Source: Ruminococcus sp.
GTDB lineage: Bacteria > Bacillota > Clostridia > Oscillospirales > Acutalibacteraceae
DNA: 13,163 nt
Direction of reading: 5' to 3'
Assembly: GCA_017380355.1 (NCBI GenBank)
Contig: JAFOED010000057.1
Coordinates: forward strand, 1 to 13,163
Shown: positions 6,806 to 13,088 of the stretch, in pieces
Numbering within the stretch: the stretch's first letter is position 1
How the letters are laid out: every line of letters starts with the position of its first letter
Position numbers and translations under genes: made by a program
Notes under the pieces: model-generated
Database searches by the model: none
Told to the model about the DNA's origin: nothing
The model's input: the letters and a program-made list of their open reading frames with translations, nothing else

Positions 6806-7969
6806 ATGAAGAATTTTACTAAATTTCTTGCGGTAGCACTCTGCTTTGTTATCGCACTTTCAACTGCCGCTTGTTCGCTCACTCCACAGTGGTCATACGC
6901 ACATGAGGACAACGAGCTTAACATCGGTGTTTACATCTACGCTATGTTCAATGCCTACAATCAGGCTCAGACATACGCTCAGCAGACTGAGGGTTATGAC
7001 GCTGAAAAAGGCACATACGACGGCGAAGAATCTTTCTTAAACGTTGAGATCACTGACGACGACGGCAACAAAGCTGTAGCTGAGCAGTGGATTTTAGACG
7101 AAACAGACAGAACAATGAGAACATTACTCGCTATCGACGCTGAGTTCGAGCGTTTAGGCGCTACATTTGATCAGGCTGCTCTTGATAACCACAAGGCTAC
7201 AGCTAAAGAGTACTGGGACTACGGTCCATACTACAAGCTCTACGGTGAGCAGTACTTAAGCCCATACAAGGACACATTCGAGCCACTCGGTGTTTCTTAC
7301 GAATCATTTGAGTACTACTACCTCACTTCTGCTAAGCAGGAAGTAATTTTTGACACTCTCTACTCAGACGGTGGCGAAAAGGGTGTAGACGATAAAGAAC
7401 TCACTAAGTTCTTCACAGAAAACTACACAAGCTACGTTTACTTCAACACTAACCTCTACAGCACAACAGAGGTTCCTGCTGAAAATGAAGGCGAATCAGC
7501 TACTACAAAGAACGAAGCTCTCTCTGACAAAGAAATCAAAGAGATCACAAGCAAATTTGAAGGCTACGTTGCTGACACTAATGCAGGCAAGAACGTTGAT
7601 GACGTTGTAAAAGCTTATATGAAAGACGAAGACATCAAAGAAGATCCAAGCTCAAGAGGCGTTGAGATTATGGACGAAAGTGCTATCGGCGAAGACTTAG
7701 TGAAAGCTATTGAGGACCTCAAAGAGGGTCAGGCTACTTACAAAGTTGTAGGCGAAGGTGACACAAAGGTTATCTACTATCTCTACAAAGAGCCTATCGA
7801 CAAACAGGTTAAAACTTACATCGGTGATGCAGTAAATCGTTCTTCTGTATTACAGTCATACAAGGGCGAAGAATTCCAGAGCTACATCGATACTCTCGCT
7901 GATGAAATCGAGTTTACAGTAAGCAAAGCAGTTAACGCTTACGAGCCTGCTGACTTCGAAGCTGAATAA
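6806..7969 (+). CDS. PrsA/SurA-like lipoprotein with no intact parvulin motif recognised
   Basis: Predicted extracytoplasmic foldase-like lipoprotein, 387 aa. The ATG at 6806 is preferred: AAGGA (6790-6794) is well spaced from it, whereas the in-frame ATG at 6794 overlaps that site. The N-terminus is a signal peptide (MKNFTK, then a hydrophobic stretch 7-19) ending in a lipobox-like STAAC with Cys23. The -3 residue is Thr rather than the usual Leu. Residues about 35-210 look like the helical SurA N-terminal/PrsA chaperone domain of Clostridia, including an acidic linker (about 65-90) and a helical EYYYLTSAKQEVIFDTLYSDGGEKGVDDKEL region. The C-terminal part keeps only a faint PPIase-like pattern (an LKEGQATYKVVGEGDTKVIYYLY segment), so isomerase activity is doubtful. 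Position after mfd matches many Clostridia, where a foldase follows mfd. The protein is strongly acidic. A non-enzymatic chaperone role is inference. Confidence 0.75.
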   Translation: MKNFTKFLAVALCFVIALSTAACSLTPQWSYAHEDNELNIGVYIYAMFNAYNQAQTYAQQTEGYDAEKGTYDGEESFLNVEITDDDGNKAVAEQWILDETDRTMRTLLAIDAEFERLGATFDQAALDNHKATAKEYWDYGPYYKLYGEQYLSPYKDTFEPLGVSYESFEYYYLTSAKQEVIFDTLYSDGGEKGVDDKELTKFFTENYTSYVYFNTNLYSTTEVPAENEGESATTKNEALSDKEIKEITSKFEGYVADTNAGKNVDDVVKAYMKDEDIKEDPSSRGVEIMDESAIGEDLVKAIEDLKEGQATYKVVGEGDTKVIYYLYKEPIDKQVKTYIGDAVNRSSVLQSYKGEEFQSYIDTLADEIEFTVSKAVNAYEPADFEAE

Positions 7970-8017
7970 TTTAACTTTTAATCTAATTCCACGCACATTT
8001 TATCGGGGAGTGATAAT

Positions 8018-8833
8018 GTGAACAAAAAAATAAAACTACTCTCAATTATTATCGCGTTATTTATCATCGGATGCAGTTGTGTTTTCAGCGCTTACGCTAC
8101 AGGAGAAGAATCAATAAATCCTGCTCCTGAAACACCATCTGTTGAACCGGCACCACCGATTGTCGATCCTGTTACACCGAGTGAGGGTAGCAGTGATACA
8201 CCTGTTGAGCCTAGTACAGGTGGTGAGGTCGTAGACCCTACTACTGACACAGGAAGTGGCGAGGTTGTAGACCCTACTACTGAAGTCACACCTACAAACC
8301 CTACACCTCCTAGCGGTGATGATTACTACTACGATGAAGACGATATGGTTAACAATATCGACGACTACGCAGGTAATGTATCAGACTACACTAATCTGTA
8401 CGACACTTCTGACTTTGACGAAAACGCGTACAAAAAGACTAAGTGGGACGACATCACTATCGACGTCAGCAAACCAATTACTGACACCGACGCTATGGAC
8501 TTCTCCGCTATCAAGGACGACACATCCAAAGATGATGACGGACAGCTTGTGCTGTATATCGGCTACGTGCTGATTGCTCTGTCGATTGTAGGTATTATTT
8601 ACTTTATCGTATCGACAGCTACATACAAGAAAAAACTCAAAGCATTAAAAGCAAGAGAACAGCGCCAGCGCACACGTAGTAGCGAACGTTCTCGTTCTGA
8701 CTACGGTGACTTAAGCGAGTTCCCTACACAGCGTGATTACAATCAGCGTTACCGCAGATACTCATCTGACAACAGAAGTTATAAAGAGAGAAAGCGTGAC
8801 ACAAAAGCTGATACCGCTGAAATCAAATTCTGA
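8018..8833 (+). CDS. Unrecognised exported bitopic protein with Pro/Thr/Asp-rich ectodomain
   Basis: I do not recognise a family. The start is GTG at 8018, with GGGGAG (8005-8010) 7 bases upstream; the ATG two bases earlier meets a stop at once. The 271-aa product has a signal sequence (basic MNKKIK, hydrophobic 7-24), which could be cleaved after AYA (25-27) or processed at a lipobox-like IIGC (Cys19). Residues 30-100 are rich in Pro, Glu, Thr and Val and contain a 12-residue repeat. Residues 100-175 are very rich in Asp and Tyr (DDYYYDEDD at 101-109). One transmembrane helix spans about 177-202, followed by a roughly 68-residue tail full of Arg and Lys. Topology is therefore ectodomain outside, basic tail in the cytoplasm. 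It lies 48 bases after the lipoprotein gene and probably shares its promoter. Function may relate to the envelope; this is a guess from topology. Confidence 0.7.
   Translation: MNKKIKLLSIIIALFIIGCSCVFSAYATGEESINPAPETPSVEPAPPIVDPVTPSEGSSDTPVEPSTGGEVVDPTTDTGSGEVVDPTTEVTPTNPTPPSGDDYYYDEDDMVNNIDDYAGNVSDYTNLYDTSDFDENAYKKTKWDDITIDVSKPITDTDAMDFSAIKDDTSKDDDGQLVLYIGYVLIALSIVGIIYFIVSTATYKKKLKALKAREQRQRTRSSERSRSDYGDLSEFPTQRDYNQRYRRYSSDNRSYKERKRDTKADTAEIKF
8225..8283 (+). repeat. 36-bp-period coding repeat in the Pro/Thr region
   Basis: A 23-base unit starting GAGGTCGTAGACC (8225-8247) recurs at 8261-8283 with a single mismatch, 36 bases apart. It encodes EVVDPTTDT and EVVDPTTEV, a 12-residue period. 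Near identity at the DNA level suggests a recent duplication, and such tracts may vary in copy number among strains. Confidence 0.75.
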
Positions 8834-8840
8834 TAACACA

Positions 8841-8871
8841 AAAGCTCAGGCTACACAGCCTGAGCTTTTTT
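8841..8871 (+). terminator. Strong terminator, possibly bidirectional, between convergent operons
   Basis: AAAGCTCAGGCT (8841-8852) pairs perfectly over 12 bp with AGCCTGAGCTTT (8857-8868) around an ACAC loop, followed by a T run and an AT-rich tail. It begins 7 bases after the stop at 8833. On the minus strand the same stem ends in TTTTG, so it may also stop the leftward phage-tail operon, whose last gene ends at 8886. Confidence 0.88.
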
Positions 8872-8885
8872 ATTTTATATTCATT

Positions 8886-9359
8886 TTAAGTGAAGTTTAT
8901 ATTCACAAACAAATGCGCAGGCATAATCTTTTTAATCTGGGATTTAATCCACGCTTTCTGTGCATCAGTATGTGTTGTGTATATATTCACATCAACCGTA
9001 TAAAGCTGGGCTCGCTCCACTATCTCAAAACTACTTAAGCCAAAGCTTTTTAAAGCCTCTTCGATTTTCTCTTTTGAGAAGCTCGAGCCGTCGATACACT
9101 CTCTGATTTTTATCTGTTCTCTGCGTTTTTCAACGCTTAAGTCATCTCTTATAGCACCGAGAATTTTCTCGCGTATATCAAGTCCGTACGACGAAGCCGT
9201 ATCGATAAAACACTCTGAAAGCATAGTTTTTATCTTCTCGTAATACTCGTCAAGTACACACGCATAAGCTCTTAGTTCATCGCTTACGTTTGAGTCGTCC
9301 AGATTATAGATATTTGCGCTCAGAAGCAGAAATTTCATACTGTCAAATGAACTTTTCAT
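8886..9359 (-). CDS. YmfQ/XkdU-like (gpI-type) baseplate protein, DUF2313
   Basis: Last gene of the leftward tail operon, 157 aa. Family members sit at the outer baseplate next to the J protein and connect to the tail fibres. The sequence shows the family pattern: a helical N-terminus, an FIDTASSYGLDIREKILG segment (about 51-68), SVEKRREQIKIR (about 74-85), a helix-turn region around SKEKIEEALKSFG, and a C-terminal strand region ending in a LP-type motif seen here as IMPAHLFVNINFT. PBSX XkdU is somewhat longer. The ATG at 9359 shares one base with the XkdT stop (TGATG), with an AGGTGAG site just upstream. An alternative start at Met8 cannot be excluded. In usual tail operons fibre genes follow; here the operon ends and a terminator of the opposite block follows after 14 bases. 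Confidence 0.82.
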   Translation of the reverse strand: MKSSFDSMKFLLLSANIYNLDDSNVSDELRAYACVLDEYYEKIKTMLSECFIDTASSYGLDIREKILGAIRDDLSVEKRREQIKIRECIDGSSFSKEKIEEALKSFGLSSFEIVERAQLYTVDVNIYTTHTDAQKAWIKSQIKKIMPAHLFVNINFT

Positions 9360-10426
9360 CAGCTCACCTGCCCGATTTCTAAGTTTTCAAGCACACAGTA
9401 CTGGTTAGTATTAACCGTGATATCTCCCGTAGTATTACCGTTAAAGTGAAAGTTCTTCACACCCTCGATGTGATACAGCACTTCGTTCATTTCACACATA
9501 AGTGCAGGTCGTCCGACTTCGAGTGAGTCTATGTATTCGTATAACTTTTCTCTGACTTTTCCGCTCACAACACTGAACTCGTATGAATCGTAAAGCTCGA
9601 GCGACAAGTTAAGACTGAAGTTTTTCGGTACAGCGTAATACACGTATGTATCAACACACAGCTCGCGATTTTTATCGATAAGCTGCTGCACTTCTTCAAT
9701 TTGCTCCATGCTAAGCTGTGCATCGCCTTTAGCACGAAGATACAAAGCGAGTGTACCAGCTCCATCTACCCCTGCTTGTACCGACGCTGAGTGTATTCCG
9801 CCTACTGACTGTGCAAGTCGCTTATAGTACACAGCGTTTGTGCTGTTTGAAATATCCTTGTAGCTGTCGAGTGTACGAGCACGCAAGTCCTCGTCACTTT
9901 CTTTGTCTGCGCCCGATTTTGTCTGCAGTTTGTTTGTGACTTTGTCCACGCCCATAGGCGGAGTCACCATAACACAGATAGCGTCTTTTTTTACGTTGTG
10001 GTCACTACCGCCTTTTACAGCCACTACGGGTACGCTTACTTCGAGTTTACCAGCGAGTATCACAACGTCTTTCGTAGTCTCAAAGCTTTTGAAATCCACG
10101 CCGCTTGTCGCAACCACAGTTCCTTTTTCGATTACAATGTCAGACTCAGACGGAAAACTAAGCGAAAAAGCAACCTCGCCTCTAGCTTTAACTGCGTCTT
10201 TTCGTGTTAATCCGCGCTCAGAAGCGTGCATGTCAAGGTACTCACCCTCTGCCGTACTCACAAACATCTGGCGCTTAACAAACTCCACAGCGTTTTCCAT
10301 ATTTAAAAGCTGAGTCGCAAGCACCCTGAATCTCATCATAATATCCGACTCGTTACTAACTTGTCCGCCTGTAAGCTCCTCGTATTTTTCTTTCATTTTG
10401 TTTACAATGTTATCGTAACTATTCAT
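9359..10426 (-). CDS. Baseplate J-like protein (XkdT/gpJ)
   Basis: Structural wedge protein of contractile tails, 355 aa, close to the usual length of XkdT. Visible hallmarks are the N-terminal EGEYLDMHASERGLTRKDA (60-78) with the conserved turn into a beta domain, and GADKESDEDLRARTLDSY (172-189), the most typical motif of the baseplate J family. The stretch from about 195 to 235 (STNAVYYKRLAQSVGGIHSA, then VDGAGTLALYL) also fits. The ATG at 10426 overlaps the upstream stop by 8 bases, and a GGAGGTGA site lies just before it inside the XkdS-like gene. J proteins form the hexameric periphery of the baseplate with gp25-like and gpI-like neighbours, which flank it here. No truncation is apparent. 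Confidence 0.92.
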   Translation of the reverse strand: MNSYDNIVNKMKEKYEELTGGQVSNESDIMMRFRVLATQLLNMENAVEFVKRQMFVSTAEGEYLDMHASERGLTRKDAVKARGEVAFSLSFPSESDIVIEKGTVVATSGVDFKSFETTKDVVILAGKLEVSVPVVAVKGGSDHNVKKDAICVMVTPPMGVDKVTNKLQTKSGADKESDEDLRARTLDSYKDISNSTNAVYYKRLAQSVGGIHSASVQAGVDGAGTLALYLRAKGDAQLSMEQIEEVQQLIDKNRELCVDTYVYYAVPKNFSLNLSLELYDSYEFSVVSGKVREKLYEYIDSLEVGRPALMCEMNEVLYHIEGVKNFHFNGNTTGDITVNTNQYCVLENLEIGQVS

Positions 10427-10766
10427 TTACAGTCACCTCCGTATAAAAAACCTCGCTGTTTAAAAGCACTTTAATTCGTGCAACAGGCGGGGTTTTAGTT
10501 TTATCTACACTCACTACTTCAAGGTCTGAATAAGGAACCTCGACAGTCGCTTCCTTGTAAATCATAGTGAGTTTTTCGAACAACATAGGGTCAGCTAAAT
10601 CAACAGTATACGCAAAACTACCGAGTGTTTTGTCGAGTATAAACGACCCCTTCTTCATACTGCACGCGATAAAAATTCTCTGCAGAATCTCGTCCTCGTT
10701 TTTACACATAACAGGAGATAAAGTGCTGTCTATTACCATATCTCTGTTTTCTATTTTTGCGTCCAT
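10419..10766 (-). CDS. XkdS-like baseplate wedge protein, DUF2634 / gp25-like
   Basis: Small inner-wedge protein of 115 aa. The pattern RDMVIDSTLSPVMCKNEDEI followed by LQRIFIACSMKKGSFILDKTLGSF (about 8-51) is the classic arrangement of this family: a short strand, a helix beginning with a conserved Gln, then a Gly-containing turn and a strand ending in GS. The C-terminal half is a predicted beta sandwich-like segment ending EVTVNE. In T4-like machines gp25 nucleates the sheath and holds it to the baseplate. The ATG directly abuts the stop of the preceding gene (TAAATG), so translation is probably coupled. No unusual substitutions stand out, apart from two cysteines. Confidence 0.85.
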   Translation of the reverse strand: MDAKIENRDMVIDSTLSPVMCKNEDEILQRIFIACSMKKGSFILDKTLGSFAYTVDLADPMLFEKLTMIYKEATVEVPYSDLEVVSVDKTKTPPVARIKVLLNSEVFYTEVTVNE

Positions 10767-11105
10767 TTACTCACCATACACCTTTCCGTTAATAAGCACA
10801 GACCCATCGTTTTTCAGCACAATCGACGCTCCTCCTTTTGAACACAGCATAAGCTCTCCAGGCTGTAGTGTGCTTGCATTTGAGTATACCCCTAAGCACA
10901 CGTCACCTTTTTTAGTCGGTAGCACCACCGTTTTTTCGCCTGCAGGAGGGGTAGACACCACTCCGTAAGGCGTAACGACGGGAACATCCCTGAGTTCAAG
11001 AGCTGTATTTACACCAACTACTCCATCTCTTGATGTGGTGACATCTCCACACTCAGGCGCTGACTTTGTGAAAGTGTTTCGCGTAACGTAATCAAGAAGC
11101 CACAT
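10767..11105 (-). CDS. Small gpV/gp45-like baseplate spike protein
   Basis: Predicted 112-aa central spike. It contains an OB-fold-like segment with TPYGVVSTPPAGEKTVVLP (about 45-63), then GDVCLGVY and a GELMLCSKGGASIVLK stretch (83-98), ending in KNDGSVLINGKVYGE. This order, ending in the beginning of a triple-stranded beta-helix, resembles Mu gp45 and P2 gpV family proteins. The start is placed at the ATG at 11105, because AAAGGG lies at a proper distance. A GTG at 11114 in the same frame overlaps that site. It overlaps the preceding hub gene by 14 bases. No HxH iron-binding tip, PAAR domain or extra effector domain is present, so the spike seems minimal. An XkdR-like (DUF2577) assignment is an alternative based on position alone. 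Confidence 0.75.
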   Translation of the reverse strand: MWLLDYVTRNTFTKSAPECGDVTTSRDGVVGVNTALELRDVPVVTPYGVVSTPPAGEKTVVLPTKKGDVCLGVYSNASTLQPGELMLCSKGGASIVLKNDGSVLINGKVYGE

Positions 11106-12048
11106 TGTAGTCACCCTTTCTCTTCAGAATAATAGTAGTCGTATCATCGTTTTTGCTTAAACTGTAGCTTATTGAGCTGATATATAAGCCACTGATCTTA
11201 GTTCTGTCAAAAAGCGTAACCGACGCATTTTTTAAAAACATTGTGAGCTTTGCTCCGCTACATTTAAGCGTTATATTAAAAGCCTTAGCTTTCGCATTTT
11301 GAATCATCTTCTGTGCGTAAACAACAGGTGTTTCGGTTAAAACGGAGTTTAGGTAGCGTTCTCTTATAATTGAGCGTTTTATTGCATCTTCGTTTTCTAC
11401 AACGCTTGTGTAGCCGCTCGAGTTTACCGCCTTTATTTTCACTTTTGACAGCTCTTCGCATCGCTTTATAGAGCTCACAAAGCTCTCGTATCTGACCGAT
11501 TTTTCATCGTCAAATGGTGAAAACTCAATTACTTCTGTGTCTTCCGTTTCAGTAAAAATAATCTCGCCCAACTCATTTACTCTGGGTATAGTTCCATACG
11601 CTTTCTTAGAAAAATCCTCTATCGCCTGCCAGTTTGTATAACCTTTTTTGACGGTCTGTGAGCCGTAATATATACGCTCATCCTCTTCTATTGAATTTAT
11701 AGAAAACGGCGTAGCGTGATTTTTCAGCACGACCGAAGTACTCGGATGTGTGTAGCCTATCGGCACACTTTCGTTATCTAAAAGTCGTGCTGCATAACTT
11801 CTGGCAGTAATTTTCAGATATTCACCGCTGCTGCTCATCAGGTGCTGTTGTTCATCCACAATTCCTGAAAAAACAATAACGTTATCTTCTAACACCCTTA
11901 CATCGCACAGCTCACTCACTTTCTCGTACAAAAACAAAACACTCATATCGTGCGCAGGCACATTCTCGTCCATATTAATCGACAACTTAAGCGGATTTTC
12001 AAAAACCACCTCGTTTTTATCTACGTCAGTAAAAACAAATCTCAGCAT
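11092..12048 (-). CDS. XkdQ / gpD-like tail hub protein
   Basis: Predicted baseplate hub of 318 aa, equivalent to T4 gp27 and P2 gpD, forming the trimeric platform between tail tube and spike. The N-terminal region (MLRFVFTDVDKNEVVFENP, then LKLSINMDENVPAHDMSVLF) and the segment VRVLEDNVIVFSGIVDEQQH (about 50-70) match the first beta-barrel of the hub family, in which a bound element is described as FSGIVD-like. A middle region around GYTNWQAIEDFSKKAYGTIPRVNELGEI fits the family's helix followed by a strand. The C-terminus, SGLYISSISYSLSKNDDTTTIILKRKG, matches the usual last strands. ATG 12048 is favoured over the in-frame GTG at 12054, because GGGG lies about 7 bases before it. The start overlaps the LysM gene by 7 bases. 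Length is close to PBSX XkdQ. Confidence 0.85.
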   Translation of the reverse strand: MLRFVFTDVDKNEVVFENPLKLSINMDENVPAHDMSVLFLYEKVSELCDVRVLEDNVIVFSGIVDEQQHLMSSSGEYLKITARSYAARLLDNESVPIGYTHPSTSVVLKNHATPFSINSIEEDERIYYGSQTVKKGYTNWQAIEDFSKKAYGTIPRVNELGEIIFTETEDTEVIEFSPFDDEKSVRYESFVSSIKRCEELSKVKIKAVNSSGYTSVVENEDAIKRSIIRERYLNSVLTETPVVYAQKMIQNAKAKAFNITLKCSGAKLTMFLKNASVTLFDRTKISGLYISSISYSLSKNDDTTTIILKRKGDYNVAS

Positions 12049-12560
12049 ATACACACCCCATCATTCTCTTTAAGCTCATCAATAAACATAAGCTGCGGGT
12101 TCAGTTTTATGAGCTTATTTATATCAGTATCCGTTTTCGCACTAATCTCCCACAGCGATTTTTCATCCTTTACTGTGTATGTATTTGTGTAGTGCTTCTG
12201 CTCACTCTTTTTGTTTTCTCTGACAAAAGTGAAGCTATATGTGAGCACGTTTTCTTTGTCATAAGCCTCGATTTTCAACTTCTTAAAATAAGCGTACATA
12301 GCAGGAATATTCGGCAAGCACAGAACAGAAGCGTCTGAATCTTCGTACAGCTTTTTCAGTCTGTTATATTGCTCAAAACAGTCCTCTCCGTAAAGCTCGC
12401 CCACACCGCTGATAACAAGCTCTTTTTCGCCGAAGTTTTTCACCACATCGGTGCAGTACGGAATCTCAACGCTTAAGACCCTCTTTTCGCTGGAAAGCTC
12501 TAAGCTCTTAGGGTTGTGGTGCCACGTAAATCCTGCGTATCTCATTGCGCATAACTTCAT
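12042..12560 (-). CDS. XkdP-like LysM tail protein
   Basis: Tail protein of 172 aa with a C-terminal LysM module. Residues 1-115 resemble the family's N-terminal domain, beginning MRYAGFTWHHNP (6-17) and continuing as strands such as KRVLSVEIPY and KELVISGVGELYG. Residues about 124-172 contain YTVKDEKSLWEISAKTDTDI, NKLIKLNPQ and a final short strand GVCIC, which is a LysM pattern (TV..GDxLW.IA.....D...L...N). The module probably contributes to peptidoglycan contact or to the tail hub. It is shorter than PBSX XkdP (about 220 aa). The ATG overlaps the upstream 54-aa gene's stop (ATGA) and has a strong AGGAGGTGAG site. Six cysteines are unusual for a tail protein. The XkdQ-like hub follows with overlap. 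Confidence 0.85.
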   Translation of the reverse strand: MKLCAMRYAGFTWHHNPKSLELSSEKRVLSVEIPYCTDVVKNFGEKELVISGVGELYGEDCFEQYNRLKKLYEDSDASVLCLPNIPAMYAYFKKLKIEAYDKENVLTYSFTFVRENKKSEQKHYTNTYTVKDEKSLWEISAKTDTDINKLIKLNPQLMFIDELKENDGVCIC

Positions 12561-12721
12561 CGTGCGCTCACCTCCTGCTCCTCATAAAAAGCACGGTTAT
12601 ATCTTCTGCTGTCACGCTCAAACTCGTTGCATAAGTAAAGTGCAGAATCACCTTCACTCATCTCTCCTTTAAAGAAAGCGTAGAGGTTATCAAAAGCCTT
12701 GTTTCTGTCATTTTCATTCAT
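12557..12721 (-). CDS. Unrecognised 54-aa protein in the usual tape-measure slot
   Basis: A short reading frame beginning MNENDRNKAFDNLYAFFKGE and ending EEQEVSAR, 54 aa, too short for many gene finders. Support: a GGGGAG site about 6 bases before the ATG, an 8-base ATGAATGA overlap with the upstream stop, an ATGA overlap with the LysM gene, and codon use like its neighbours. The sequence is charged, helical and contains one cysteine. In PBSX-like operons a long tape-measure gene lies just before the LysM gene; here only this small gene and the next lie between. It may be a tail chaperone fragment, a short tape-measure-like adaptor, or something new. No homologue is recognised. Confidence 0.7.
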   Translation of the reverse strand: MNENDRNKAFDNLYAFFKGEMSEGDSALYLCNEFERDSRRYNRAFYEEQEVSAR

Positions 12722-13088
12722 CGTGCTCTCCCCTCATTTCTTTAGCATCTATTATGTAGCTGTAAATAAGCGGTTTGTTCTGAGTAACCTCTTTTTCACA
12801 GCTTTTTAAATTGCAGAAAAGATATTCATACGAAAAAGCATCACACTCAACTTTAAGTGTAAAAGAGCTTTTGCGTAAAACCGACGAATCAAAATGTGAA
12901 AAAGCTTTTATACACAAAGTGTAGGTTTTCTTTTCATTGATTGTATCCACACACTCATCACTCAGCATTTCTCTTATCTCGTAACATTGAGTATTTTCTT
13001 TAGCAGTAAAGTCAGTAACAAAACAAAGTATTTTATGGTCAACGCTGAGCTTTACGTCATTTCCTTTTACCACTTTTACTATATTCAT
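12714..13088 (-). CDS. Unrecognised beta-rich tail-operon protein, 124 aa
   Basis: Reading frame starting MNIVKVVKGNDVKLSVDHKI at 13088, with AGGAGGT (13095-13101, minus strand) 6 bases upstream. A longer in-frame ATG at 13148 has no such site and would overlap the upstream frame. The sequence alternates hydrophobic and polar residues in about eight likely strands (KILCFVTDFTA, YEIREML, KTYTLCIKAF, SFTLKVEC, YEYLFCNL, PLIYSYIIDA). This looks like a single beta barrel or sandwich such as a tail tube, tube terminator or chaperone-like protein. It has seven cysteines in 124 residues. It overlaps the upstream stop by 4 bases (ATGA) and the downstream gene by 8. Family assignment is uncertain; a tube-like fold is inference from strand pattern only. 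Confidence 0.65.
   Translation of the reverse strand: MNIVKVVKGNDVKLSVDHKILCFVTDFTAKENTQCYEIREMLSDECVDTINEKKTYTLCIKAFSHFDSSVLRKSSFTLKVECDAFSYEYLFCNLKSCEKEVTQNKPLIYSYIIDAKEMRGEHDE

Noticed and set aside
8225..8283. CRISPR-like repeats
   Set aside because: Only two units with a 13-base gap, both in frame within a coding region, encoding a peptide repeat.
8834..8890. Prophage attachment site at the boundary of the tail operon
   Set aside because: No tRNA gene or duplicated core sequence is visible. The only structure is a terminator hairpin.
8733..9038. Plus-strand frame of 101 codons spanning the 8841-8871 terminator
   Set aside because: It begins inside the bitopic protein gene in another frame, reads through a strong terminator hairpin and runs antisense into the YmfQ-like gene.
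9903..10313. Plus-strand frame of 136 codons opposite the baseplate J gene
   Set aside because: It is antisense to the J gene, whose family motifs are clear. The product is rich in Ser and Thr and lacks a ribosome-binding site.
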